Assembly (NCBI GenBank): GCA_022570795.1 | Contig: JAKUDP010000002.1 | Location: 1-64,000, forward strand | Source of the DNA: Sphaerulina vaccinii | Taxonomy: Eukaryota; Ascomycota; Dothideomycetes; Mycosphaerellales; Mycosphaerellaceae | Direction: 5' to 3' | Length of the DNA stretch: 64,000 nucleotides | Shown here: positions 12,550-24,118 of the stretch, piece after piece | How positions within the stretch are numbered: position 1 is the stretch's first letter | Layout of the letters: each line of letters starts with the position of its first letter | The notes under the pieces: model-generated | Told to the model about the DNA's origin: nothing | Databases searched by the model: none | Seen by the model: the letters and a program-made list of their open reading frames with translations, nothing else | Made by a program: the position numbers and the translations under genes

Positions 12550-14499
12550 ATGGATCACATGGCTCCGCCAACCCATCCGGCCCCGGAGCTGGACGAGACA
12601 CTCGAAAAGCAGATGCGCCAACCATCTGTCACACACAGCCTTCCTGAGAAAGGTCGAGTCATCCAAGAGCGCGAATGGGGTTTCGCTGCGCGCGTCGACC
12701 CTACCGTGACGTACGAGGAGTATGTCTACTGGGCCAAGATTGAACGAGAGATGGAAATGGAAGAGAACAAGACCTTCCAGGCCGAGCATGGTTCTCCTCT
12801 TCTGGACTCAATCAAGAACGCTTTCTCCAAGGAGGGCCGTCAGAACGCCAAAGCCGATAAGCAAGCTAGACTCCAGACGCTGGCGACTGTCGGCGAGAAG
12901 AAGCCTGACAGTGAATCGACTCCCGAGAATGAATCGCTGAAGGTCTCTGACGCGGAGTGGCGGACTGCTGCTCGCGCACTCCGAACAGCCAGCTGGGGCC
13001 AGATGTTCTTCCTCATCACGACTGACATTCTTGGCTGGTCTGGAGCACCGTAAGAACACCTCAAACATGCCACCACAGCTACCGTGCATCTGCTAACGAG
13101 GTCGGATGCAGTTTCGTCTTCGCCAGTGTGGGTTACGGTACTGGTGTTGCCCTCTATCTCATCTTTGGCATTTTCGCCGCAGGTGGAGGTTGGGTCATCT
13201 GGAGGACGTTCCTCGATCTCGACTCCTCACGCTACCCAATGCAGAGTTTTGGAGACCCGTTCCTGCGCCTCTTCGGTCCCAAGATGCGCCACTTCATCAA
13301 CATTGCCCAGTCTCTCCAGCAGTTCTGTACAGTGGCCATCTTGATCTTCAGCAAAGCCTTGAACATTGAGCAGATTGCGCATTCCGGTGTTTGCTTCGCC
13401 GCCATGATGGTGGTGATTATGGCCGTGGGTATGCTGGGTGGTCTCATTCGCAGCTTGAAGAAGATTGGCTTTATTGCGAACGCAGCAGTGTACATGAACA
13501 TTGCGAACTTCATCATCTGGTAAGCATTTCTCTGCTGCTGCTTCTTCAGCAATTTGTACTGGCACATACTGACTCAATAACAGCATGGTCGCAGCATCGC
13601 ACTTTGCCCCCTACTACCCAGCCATTACAAAGTCAACTCTCATCAAAGAGATTGCTCCCATCAAGGTTTTCGCCGGAATCCCTCCCGATCAATACCAGCA
13701 GCAATCGCCAGGTTTCGCAGCCACGTTCAACGCCGTCAATACCATGGTCTACGCTTACGCTGGAGCTCTCCTCTTCGTCGCATTCCTTTCCGAGATGCGT
13801 CACCCACTCGACTTCTGGAAGGGAATGTTCATGGCCCAAGCATTCATCTGCATCGTTTATATGTTCTTCGGAGTCTTCATCTACTCCTTCTACGGACAGT
13901 ACTCCGCAAGCAACATCGTCAATGTGGTCAATCCATATGGTCTCCAGACTGCTGGAAACATCCTTCGACTACTTTCCGGCTTCATTGTCATCATCATGTA
14001 CTTCAACATCGGCATGAAGACGGTCTACTTGGAAGTCTTCCAGGCGGTTTTCAAGTTCCCTTCCATTACCACCAAGAAGGGCAAGGTCCTCTGGTATTGT
14101 CTGGGACCATGCTACTGGATCTTGGCATTCATCGTCGCAGGAGCGGTTCCCAACCTCAACGGAATTGTTTCCTTTGTGGGAGCGGTCTTCATGATGAACT
14201 TCACGTACACCCTTCCCGGAGTGATGTACGTGGGTAGCACGATCCACAAGGCTGCTGAACTTCCTGGAGAAGGTTTCAATCCTGCTACCCGGGAGACGAT
14301 CAGACATGATTCTGGAATGAAGAGATGGTGGAGGGCATACCAGAAGACATGGCTGAGAAGCAGTGTGGGAATTGTGTATGTGTGCTTGGGACTGGTGTGC
14401 TGTGGGATGGGAACTTGGGCTGCCATTGAGGGCTTGATTGCCGTCTTTGGACCTGATGGAACTGTTGCTACTAGTTTCGGGTGCGCGGTGCCTGTGTAG
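12550..14499 (+). CDS. Amino acid permease, AAAP family
   Basis: Proton-coupled transporter of neutral or aromatic amino acids in the plasma or vacuolar membrane, of the Aa_trans family that includes Neurospora Mtr. Three exons (12550-13049, 13112-13519, 13584-14499) give 607 residues; introns of 62 and 64 nt have GTAAG donors, and the first has a CTAAC branch site. About 165 hydrophilic N-terminal residues precede some eleven hydrophobic segments, starting with a TDILGWSGAP-like block typical of fungal members. The start is the first ATG in frame that gives a plausible cytosolic tail; an upstream in-frame ATG at 12466 would add 28 residues. Substrate cannot be read from sequence. Confidence 0.9.
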
Positions 14500-14830
14500 A
14501 TTGCGAAGGAGACGCAAAACCAGAGAAGTTATCGGAGGACCAAGTCGTCTCCCTGTCGCTCGCTGAAAGACATTCTTAAGGGTGGAATGTCGAGCAATTG
14601 AATCAAACTTGTCTTTGTCAAGCACTTCATGCTTCTGCCGATCTGCTGACAAGCGGCCATGCGAGAATGACGCTAGTGGCGCAGTCATGTGACCATTGCT
14701 TCGTTTCTCCATTTCTATTCCGTTCTTTCCTCATCTCCTGATTGGTACGTTGGTCGTTTTCCTTTCGAGGAGAAGCTATGCACAGGAGACCATACCAGTA
14801 CCATATACGAACGTCCGCTCCTCAGAGGTC

Positions 14831-16518
14831 CTACCAGCTATCTCGACGTTTGAGTCGCAGATGCATACCATGCTTCGGCTTGGCACCAAGATTACCATAC
14901 GGTATAACAATCTCAGTGGGATCTGCCATCTCAAATTCGAACCCGCCAACGAACGCTGCAGTAAGGCATCGGAGCTCCGCGATCGCAAAGCCGTGACCCA
15001 TACAGCTCCGAGGACCATGCAGAAATGTTAGGTTGGCGTAGGCACTCTCTACGCCACCCGAGTTGTTCGGCTTACTCTTACTGCTGTCCGCATCGATATC
15101 AATCCAGCGCTCAGGCAGGAAGTCTTCCGCATGCTCTCCCCATAGGGCTTTACTGCGATTGATTGCCCAGGCAGAGAGTATGACTTGAGTCTTCAAGGGT
15201 ACAACATGCCCCATGAGCGACGTGGGCCGTACAGACTCTCGGTACAATGTGTTGATGGCGGGAAATAGACGCAGAGTCTCGTTGATGATTGCATTAAGAA
15301 CTGGGAGAGCTGCTAGTCTCTCTGCCAGATCATCCTGGGTGATGTCCTGGCAAGGTGAGGGCACATACTGTCGGATCTCTGCACGAAGCGCAGTTTGTGC
15401 CTCATGGTTCCGAGCAAGAAGGTATGTCATCCAAGTGAATGTTACAGATGTTGTGCCTGAACACGCTGATTAGCATAAATTCCTAGCGAAGAGACGGTGT
15501 TCACCTTACCATGACCAGCAGCAAACATAGTCAACAGCTGCTCAACAAGTTGCCGATCGGAGAAGTGCCCAGACCGGATTAGGTGGGACAGGATGTCATT
15601 ATGCTGCACATCCGACTCAACCTTCAGCATGGCCTCTTTCTTCCGCTGGACGACATCAAGACAAATGGTGTGCAGATTAGAAGAGACGTGCTCAGCCGCA
15701 TCGCTGATATGCCAAAGTATACACCCAACGGCTTGCGAAAAGCCCAGCACACAAGCCGCAAAGTACACCAACTTCTGCACACTGGGCTTCGTGATCTCCT
15801 CAAAGTTGGCAATCAGTGGATGTCCTTGACCTGCCACCAATGCCTGGAAATCCTCGCCCATGGTAGCCATACCAATGATATCCGTAGCGACTAGATTGGC
15901 CCAATGGTTGATCTCGACGATGGTGTTCTCCTTATCGCTGATCTCTTGGGCGATACTCTCTACTAACTCGAGCGACTTGTTCCAGAAACATGGATGCAAG
16001 TCTCTGATACGCCGAAAGCCGAACATCGGAAGCGTGTTCTTGCGCAAGAACTTGTGCTCATCACCTTCAGCGAAGATCAAGCCATTGCCAAAGAACCTTG
16101 AAACCAGTTCTCGTAGTGAGCGAGGCTTTTCGTAATCGTAGGCTTTGGAGACCAGCACTTCGGCGATAGCTTTGGGGTTTGTCACGAGGAGACGCTCGGA
16201 GCCGAATAGTCCAGGGAATTTCAGCAAGCCTTCGTTCGGGATATCTCGCATCCATTGCGCGAAATCTCTGGCAGGAGGTTGTTGGAATATTGCCAAGTCA
16301 TGGCCGAGGAGAGGTATACCGCCTTTGGGATTTGGAAGGTGGCGAAGTGGCGAAATGTATGTTGGGAAGATGTAGAGTTTGTACGATGCGCAAAGAAAGA
16401 CTTCGAAGCAGAGGATGGGAACGAGAAAGTGTAGCAGTGAGTGTGCCGCCAAAATGTGTCTGAGGACTACTGATGCAATGACAGCATTAAGTAGAAGCAG
16501 AAATGTTGTTGGTGGCAT
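14831..16518 (-). CDS. Cytochrome P450 monooxygenase
   Basis: Membrane-anchored haem-thiolate monooxygenase of the ER, 544 residues from two exons (15510-16518, 14831-15456) with a 53-nt intron. Splicing restores the I-helix oxygen-binding motif AGHGTTS (about residues 334-340), which confirms the junction. The K-helix ETLR (396-399) and the haem-ligand loop FLHGPRSCMG with cysteine near residue 488 are intact. The N-terminus is a hydrophobic anchor. The first ATG is at 16518; the open frame extends upstream only with a GTG. It is transcribed away from the MFS gene across a 354-bp shared promoter, an arrangement often seen in metabolite clusters. It does not look like a sterol 14-demethylase; the substrate is unknown. 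Confidence 0.92.
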
Positions 16519-16872
16519 GGCGGAGAACGATGAGAGGATTGCATGAGTGGTGAGTTGCACATGGACGTCTCTACATTATCTTACAAGACGAATGCTGATC
16601 AGTTGCGAGGTGCGCTATCCTGTTTTGGTGCTGTACCAAGGTGTGCTGTTGCACTTTCCTGATAGGGCGGTCTGGCGTACACACCACGAAGCTGCATCGT
16701 ATCCGGGTTTCCTCGGCGTGAAGTGCAACATTACACATTGAGCGACCTACATTGATCGACAGCGAGCTGGGCAGTACACTCGATCGAGGGCCCCATACTA
16801 CATGTCGATACAGAACGACAAACCTGCTCTGGCCAATTCGACCTTCGATATACCGATCTCAGAGCAGTGGCG
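16519..16872. promoter_or_regulatory. Shared divergent promoter, P450 and MFS
   Basis: A 354-bp head-to-head intergenic region. Its short length suggests co-regulation of oxidation and export. No clear inverted-CGG site was found by eye. Confidence 0.5.
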
Positions 16873-18638
16873 ATGTCTTCAAGCTGCCAAGATACTGCCT
16901 CTCGACACACAGACGGCATTGAGGAAGTGAAGACAAGTACTACACCATGCTCCAACATCGAGGATCGCAATCGCTTAGACAAGAAAGCTCCAAGGAAAGG
17001 AGTCAGGTTCTGGGCTATCATGATTGCACTATGCATCACCGGCTTGCTATGCGGGCTCGAGACAACGGTAGTGACTACCTCACTACCAACAATTGTTCGT
17101 GAGCTCAATATCGGCGATAACTACATCTGGATCAATAATGCTCTGTTCTTGACGAGGTAAACGAAAGCAACATGGCTACCCACAGTGCAAACGACTGACT
17201 CATTTCACCTGGCAGTGCAGCTGTCCAACCGCTTTTCGGACAACTTGCCAACATCTTTGGACGACGATGGCTCGCGATGTTCATCGTCGCAGTCTATATC
17301 CTCGGAAGTGGTATCTGTGGTGGAGCGAACGGTGGTACCATGCTGATCACTGGACGTGCTATACAAGGTGTTGGGACTGGAGGCTTGAGTATGATTTCTG
17401 AGATAATTTTGTCGGACCTGGTACCTCTGAGGGAGCGTGGACTTTACATCGCGATCACCTTGGTCGTGCTATCTATTGGAACTTCCCTTGGTCCCTTCCT
17501 GGGCGGCGTCATGGTCGAGCAAGGCTTGTGGCGATGGGTGTTCTACCTGAATGTGCCTTTTGGGGCCGCTTGCCTGATCATCATGTTCTTCTGCCTCCGA
17601 GTCGGGCGGAGAAGGGATACTACACTGCGACAGAAGCTGGAGCATATCGACTTCATCGGGAATGGCATCCTAATAATGTCGACTATCTCGATACTTTTTG
17701 CAGTAACATACGGCGGCGGTCGATACTCGTGGTCTTCGATGCATGTGGTATTACCGCTTGTTCTTGGGTTCCTGGGACTGGTTCCTTTTGTCGCATATGA
17801 GCGATCTCACTGGCCACATGAGCCTTTGATGCCACTTCGTCTGTTCGGAAACCGCACAGCTATTGCGACCTTCATCAATACGTTCATCAGTGCGATTCTG
17901 GTGTATTGGACCATATTCTTCTTGTCGGTCTACTTCCAAGGAGTCCAGGCATCAACTCCGATGCGCACAGGAGTACAGATGCTGCCAAGTGTACTAGTGG
18001 CTGTACCTGGCTCAGTTGTGGCTGTAATCGTGCTCTCCCGACTTGGTCGCTACAAAGCACTTCACGCCATCGGCTTTGCCTTGGTAACAGTTGGGCTTGG
18101 ACTATCCAGCCTGCTTGATCAACACTCTTCGACTGCCGAGTGGGTAGCATATCAAGTGATCACCGCTGCAGGCTCAGGCATGATCCTCAACACTCTTCTG
18201 CCAGCGTATCAGGCCAGCTTGCTGGAAAGTGATCAGGCCATTGCCACGGCTAGCTGGTCTTTCATTCGCAGCTATGGCTGCATATGGGGCGTTACGATAC
18301 CAGCCGCTATCTTCAACAACAGATTCGATGAGCTATCTTACCAGATTGCCGATCCAAGAGTGCGAGCTCAGCTCACCAGTGGTCGAGCATATGCATATGC
18401 TACAAAGGAGTTCGTCTCGGTTTTCGAAGATCCCCTGCGTTCGCAGATCATCTCGGTATTTGCTGGAGCCTTGAGACGAGCCTGGCTAGTATCTATCGTC
18501 TTCTCGATTGTGGCTCTCTTGCTGGTACTCGTAGAGCAAGACGTACCTATGCGAACGGAGCTAGACACTGATTTTGGCCTAGAAGAGATCCACATTGACA
18601 AAGTTGAGGTCAGAGGTACAGCCAGCAGATCTGCGTGA
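16873..18638 (+). CDS. MFS drug:H+ antiporter, DHA2-like
   Basis: Plasma-membrane exporter of the major facilitator superfamily, 568 residues from two exons (16873-17156, 17216-18638) with a 59-nt intron. Splicing joins the loop to give GQLANIFGRR, the motif-A region, and GTSLGPFLGG is the antiporter motif C. The hydrophobic segments number about fourteen, as in the DHA2 subfamily of multidrug and fungal toxin pumps. About 45 hydrophilic residues precede the first membrane segment. The start is the ATG at 16873; a GTG lies two codons upstream. Placement beside a P450 suggests export of the P450 product, which is inference. Confidence 0.92.
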
Positions 18639-19231
18639 ATGCAGTGGAAGCTGTTGTTTTTGTGGAACAAGTATCATCACACCTTCGTAGCGCACCTGGG
18701 TACTTTATGGCTGAACGCCACATATTGCGGCGTTACGAGAGTGGATCGTTGCTGCATACAGAAACATGGTACACTCCACCTCTATCTGTGTTGCCTAAAC
18801 ACAGCTACCTTACCTCCAAGATCTGTGGAGAGTCTCGTTCCACACGAATCTGGGGGATGTATGGCCATCGTCGACGACTTGTTCTTTCTGAGCCACATGC
18901 CAAATTCTTCACTCTATTGCTAGACGACCACTTCGGGACCCGCCTTCTGTAGCTTTGCTCAAGGAGGATAGCTTTCTCTACCACGCTAGGGAGATCCACA
19001 AGCTGCAACAACATCGTGCTTCACTTCGGACATCTGCGGTGACTTCATGGAGTCGCCCAGCCCAGCCTATGTTACGGTGCGGACCTTTACTCGATAACTA
19101 TATAGAAGTCCCAGCAGCAGGATCAACAGTCCTGTCTAGAAGACTCGTAGCATAGGCTTCCCTGATAGTCTTCCTCACTGAAATACTCTTGACGACAAAA
19201 CCTTCAAGCTACACATCGATCAGAAACCGAT
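18639..19231. other. Intergenic, MFS to ceramide synthase
   Basis: 593 bp holding the 3' end of the MFS gene and the promoter of the ceramide synthase. Short frames on both strands show no product. Confidence 0.5.
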
Positions 19232-20470
19232 ATGGCTATAATGAAGGATAAATGTTGTGCTCAGACCGAATCCAAATCACAAGAAGTCACAATCAACCTG
19301 GCAGAGCCTTCCCACGCTATATCATCAGATCTCGAAGTCTTCTTGGCTCGATTACAGCAATGGCAGCATGGTCCTCGAAAGAAAAGCCTTACTCTCTCGG
19401 AGTCATTCAGAAGAGAGATCTTGGAGCACCAGCTCGGAGTCAGCGTCAACTTCATTCTCCTAGCTGGCATGTCGTACCCGCTGTTCCCAGAGCTGCGACC
19501 CGCAATTGGAGCATTCATGTCTCTAAGCTACGGCAAAGCTGGACAATATGGACTAGGTACACGAGATCTACCACTGGTGGTCGGCTTCATAGTCGTCTTT
19601 ACAGCGATCCGTGCTGCTGCGCTGGACTTCGTGCTCAAGCCGCTCGGAGTGAAGCTAGGCATTCGCAAAACCAAGACACGAGTGCGCTTCGCTGAACAGT
19701 CATACATGATCGTGTATTACGCTCTGTACTGGACCTGGGGTATGGTATTGTTTGTACAAGGCACGCCAGACAATACAAGGAACACACAGAGTCTGCTCCT
19801 CTCCCTCTGGCGCTCCTTTCCTAAGCAGTACATGAGCGCAGGACTGAAGTTGTACTATCTGTCACAACTGGCTTTCTGGTCACAGCAGATCGCAGTCCTC
19901 CACCTCGAAGACAGACGCAAAGATCACAGACAAATGCTACTGCACCACATCATAACAGTCAGCTTGCTTGCTGGAAGTTATCCTTATCGCCAATGGCGTG
20001 CTGGCAATGCCATACTCGTGTGTATGGATCTAGTCGATGTCGTTCTACCACTTGCCAAAGTCCTGCGATATCTTTCACTCCAGCGGGCTTGCGATGCAAT
20101 GTTCGCCATATTCGTGGTGCTGTGGTTCGTTATGCGCCATATCTTCTATCTTGCCATCTGTTGGAGCATATATTCGCAGGTGTCCAGTGAGACGATGCTC
20201 TACGGTACATACTCAATCAGCACTGGAGCCATGAGGCACGTAGATGGTGGGAAGGGTGTCTTCTCCAACATCTTCCAGCCCTTCTTGGACGAATCAGCAG
20301 AGACAGTCGCCTTCAATCCCAGAATCCATTGGCTGTTCTTGGGCTTGCTGATGGCACTGCAAGGCGTTACAGTTGCGTGGTTCCTGATGATCCTGAAAAT
20401 TGTCATGCGAGTCGTCCAGGGGGAAGGAGCCGAGGATTCTCGATCTGATAGTGAGGAAGGACCTGAATAG
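19232..20470 (+). CDS. Ceramide synthase, TLC/Lag1 family, divergent
   Basis: Acyl-CoA-dependent sphingoid-base N-acyltransferase of the ER membrane, 412 residues, no intron. The Lag1 motif is present: RRKDH at 228-232, the catalytic-site HH at 238-239, and the MD..D block (265-269) followed by LPLAKVLRYL. Six or more hydrophobic segments span residues 70-395, and the C-terminus is acidic. Several positions depart from the usual fungal Lag1 consensus (VLHLEDRRKDH where many have a VINIEERRKDH-like stretch; a short loop after residue 175), so this may be a paralogue rather than the housekeeping enzyme. Ceramide synthase paralogues are known resistance genes in fumonisin-type clusters. Next to a P450, an MFS pump and a GPI-anchor enzyme, that role is a reasonable hypothesis. 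Confidence 0.9.
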   Translation: MAIMKDKCCAQTESKSQEVTINLAEPSHAISSDLEVFLARLQQWQHGPRKKSLTLSESFRREILEHQLGVSVNFILLAGMSYPLFPELRPAIGAFMSLSYGKAGQYGLGTRDLPLVVGFIVVFTAIRAAALDFVLKPLGVKLGIRKTKTRVRFAEQSYMIVYYALYWTWGMVLFVQGTPDNTRNTQSLLLSLWRSFPKQYMSAGLKLYYLSQLAFWSQQIAVLHLEDRRKDHRQMLLHHIITVSLLAGSYPYRQWRAGNAILVCMDLVDVVLPLAKVLRYLSLQRACDAMFAIFVVLWFVMRHIFYLAICWSIYSQVSSETMLYGTYSISTGAMRHVDGGKGVFSNIFQPFLDESAETVAFNPRIHWLFLGLLMALQGVTVAWFLMILKIVMRVVQGEGAEDSRSDSEEGPE

Positions 20471-20745
20471 GCAGATGTATATAGTGGCGGCGGGTGCCAG
20501 TAGATTCTTCAGATGCGGGGGTGGCACACCCATAGCTTGAGGCTCCTAAGCCACTGCAATACGATGTGAAGTTCGTGCTGCAGCCACAAAAGCCATGTCT
20601 CAAGTCTCGTGTAACCTCGCGTCGTGAGGTGCTTTAGCCATTTCTCCAGGCACGAATCGGTGTAGCAACACTCTCACTGTCCTCGATCATACTCAACTTC
20701 TTGTGCACGGCTCCGACATCCAGTGAGCTCACTCTACCCTTCAGA

Positions 20746-23587
20746 ATGTTTGGACGAAACAGCATCAGAGTGTTAGCTCTTATAACCGCCAACACACTTC
20801 TGCCCATTGCAATCTTTACCTTCAACTCTGGGTTCTTTGTCTCAAGCTCATCGCCGAGCACCTCAGCTTCTGATGACGATCAAGATATGGAGGACGACGG
20901 AACGATAGAGCGACCTTTCGATCGTGTCGTCTTCATGCTCGTAGACGCTCTAAGATCTGACTTTGTCTACGGGCACGACTCTGCATTCGAGTTCACACAA
21001 AGGTACGCCATCCCCGAACGAGCATCTGGCTTCATCTGCTCTTGCTTATGACTATATTTCGCAGTCTCATCAACGATGGTGCAGCGATACCTTTCACTGC
21101 TCATGCAGATCCACCCACGGTAACTTTGCCGCGCATAAAAGGTCTCACAGCGGGCATCATGCCCGACTTCATTGATGTCATGGGTAATATTGATCAATCG
21201 AAGTCCAACATGCTCGCAGAACAAGATACATGGCTATCCAGTATACGAGAACAAGGTGGAAACATCGTGTTCTATGGTGATGATACCTGGTTGCGCCTGT
21301 TCTCTTCAAGTGCCACGGGCGAGGAGTTCTTCCTTCGAGCAGAGGGCACCAATAGCTTTCTCGTCTCGGTAACAATCGTGAACTAGCGCAATGCGCGGCC
21401 CATTCGCTGACTGACTCATTAGGACTATACAGAAGTAGACCTTAACGTCACTCGACATCTGCCAGAAGAACTGAAGCAGAGTGACTGGAGCGCTCTCGTT
21501 CTCCACTATCTCGGAGTCGATCATATCGGACACATGACTGGACCCAATGGGCCAGCTATGCTCTCAAAGCAGAAGGAGATGGACGACGTTGTCCGACTTA
21601 TCTTCGAAGCGATATCGACGCAAGCCCAGCATCGAGATACATTGTTGGTTCTGCTTGGAGATCATGGTGAGTTCTGCATATGGAACGCGATCGGATTGAG
21701 CTCGGCCGAAGTAGATACCTTTGCTGACTTGCGAAAGGCATGGACTATCTCGGAAACCATGGCGGAAGCACTGAAAGCGAGTCATCTCCAGCACTGCTAT
21801 TCGCCAGTCCCAAGTTCAGGACTATGTCTAGCAGGAAGCAATACCAAGCTCCTACTTCACCTAGAGAAGGCACGCAATTCGAGTATCACGACAAGGTCGA
21901 CCAGAAAGATGTCGTACCCACATTGGCAGGGCTTCTCGGCATAGCAATGCCCCGGAATAGTCTCGGCGTGTTCATCCACGAGCTTCGTGGGGTGTTCCAA
22001 TCCAAGGAAGCATACACTTGCATTCTACTACGGAACGTGAGACAGCTTCGAAGACTTGTCGGCAATGCGTCTGGGATGGAAGCGTTTGACGAGCAGGTCC
22101 AGCTACAGTTCGTGGAGAGGAGTGAGAGGATTTCATCTTGTGGCCTCCCAGACACCCCGATGGAGAGACTTGCTTGTTGGTCATCGATATATGAACATCT
22201 GTACGAGCAAGCGGATGACATAGACACTGCAGAGTCCGCTTGTGTGGAGTTCTTGCACTTGGCACAAGATGTTCTCAGTGCTGTACCGAGCTCATATAGG
22301 CTCTGTCGTATGGCGCTCGGGATCCTGGTGAGTGCCTTATCACTCGTGATATGCTACTACAGCTACCATATGTCCAGAACTGCCAGCGGGCTTATGATGT
22401 TGATAAGCCTGCTGTACGGGACCGTGATACTCGCCAGTAGTCATCATACTACTGGTGAGCAACACTTCTGGAACTGGGCGACAACCGCTCTGATCGCTTT
22501 CTCCGCAGCCACCAGTTGGAGGAAAGCCCAATTTGGCCATACAAGACATCAGCTCGTCTTAGCCACGATCAAGGTCTTGTGCATCCATTGCATAGCCGCT
22601 GTCTGGAACGCTGGGTACGCATGGAGCCCTCGTAATCTGCTGCAAGCAACTCCAATCCTGCTGTGGGCTGCAGTTCTGGTAACATTTGTCCAGACTGGGA
22701 TACAGCTCTCTCAACATACATCCATCAAGAGCATCGAACGTAAGCTCGGACATCTCATGACCGTGAGCTTGATAGTGCCAGCATTTGTCTTCAAGTTTAC
22801 TCAGACGCAGAAGGTTGCTCCTGGACTAGGTGTTGTCAATCCACAGTCCTGGCAAGTGGACTGGCAGTCCAGATTCGAACGGGCGTTCCAAGCGAAGAGC
22901 ATATTCGTGCTGATCACGACAGCGACGGTGATGATCTGCATCCTTGCAGTCAAGCAAAAAGTCACTCGTTCGAAGCCCACGCTTGCAGAAAGACTTCATC
23001 CCGTCCTTACACTTTTCCTGATGACCCAAAGTAGAGTGTACAACATCCCATTATTCCTGATCGTGCACTACCAGCGGAGGCTTCTTGGCAGGCTCCTGCA
23101 AGACGGCAATCGGGGAGCCAAAGACGCTCTCGGCAGTATGATTCTGTCACACGTTTACTTCTTCAGCTTCGGGGGCTCCAACTCGATTGCCACTATCGAC
23201 CTCAGCAACGCTTACAATGGTATCTCAAATTACAACGTTGTTGCTGTCGGAGTTCTGCTATTCGCGGGAAACTGGACCGGGGCGGTATGGTGGAGCACTG
23301 CAGCCGCAGCAAGCATAAGTGCTCCCGTAAAACGCAGAGACAAGCTCAACAAGGAAGACCAGAGATCCGCGCCTTGGCTTTCGTACTTGGCTATTACTAC
23401 TGCGTGTATGGCCTGCAAATTGCTGGTCATCATGTTTGTGTGCATGATCAGGAGGAACGACAAGGCGATCTGGCTCGTGTGGGGACCACAGTATCTCTAT
23501 GCCATTTTCTGGGTTCTTGAGTGGCATTTGGTGGTCAATGTCGGGTCAAGCAGCGTGTTGTGGGCGCTCGGTTCGGCGACTCGATAG
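20746..23587 (+). CDS. LAS21: GPI ethanolamine phosphate transferase 2 (Las21/Gpi7, PIG-G)
   Basis: Adds phosphoethanolamine to the second mannose of GPI anchors in the ER. Four exons (20746-21002, 21065-21368, 21423-21666, 21738-23587) give 884 residues, close to the family size. The luminal alkaline-phosphatase-like domain follows one N-terminal membrane segment: VDALRSDF (aspartate near 67), PPTVT with the likely nucleophile threonine, YGDDTW, the HYLGVDHIGH block, and GDHG split across intron 3 and completed by MDYLGNHGG. Many membrane segments fill residues about 440-880. The motif match to Las21 is better than to Mcd4 or Gpi13. Whether this is the only copy in the genome cannot be seen here. 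Confidence 0.92.
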
Positions 23588-24118
23588 TCTGTTCCAGTGT
23601 GTTCCTCGGCCTCGCTCATAGTCCATCCCCAGTCATCCCCACGACGTGTCTACAGCTCACACACATCCATCCTCCATCCCGCAATTCATACCTATTGACC
23701 ACCACACTCCTTCTCCTCACCTCCGCACTTGATTTCCTCGCCAAACTCACATGACAGATTCCCACGCCCTGTTTAAGATTGATCTCAATTTCCATATCTA
23801 AAATTTCGACCTCGTGAGCTTTATCCGTGCAGACAGCTTCTGCCCTGGTTGATGCAGTGTGAAGGAGAAGGAGAAGCCGCCAGTTCGTAAGAGGCGAAGA
23901 TAGATAAGCTTTCTGGGGACGGTTAGATCCGGCGCCACGATTGCTGCCTTCCTTCTGTTGCGTAGTCACAACTTCCACTGTTTCTTCTCCCATCAGCACC
24001 ACTTGACTGTGCCGTTGCTGACCACCTCTCCCTTCTCTTCTCCCGCCACGACATCGACATCGACATAGACCTCGACCCCAAGCTACTCACCGTTTCTGGA
24101 CAGGACAGCATCTCAGAC
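23588..24118. promoter_or_regulatory. TFA1 promoter and leader
   Basis: 531 bp, pyrimidine-rich near 23700. It contains the CGG-N6-CCG site at 23920-23931. No gene is seen. Confidence 0.5.
23920..23931 (+). promoter_or_regulatory. CGG-N6-CCG site upstream of TFA1
   Basis: CGGTTAGATCCG, 188 bp upstream of the TFA1 ATG. The flank to its left (AAGCTTT at 23907) matches that of the PUS1 site, extending the similarity to about 25 bp. Confidence 0.5.

Noticed and set aside
14831..20470. A complete fumonisin-type biosynthetic cluster
   Set aside because: No polyketide synthase, aminotransferase or other core enzyme is present; only tailoring, export and possible resistance functions are seen.
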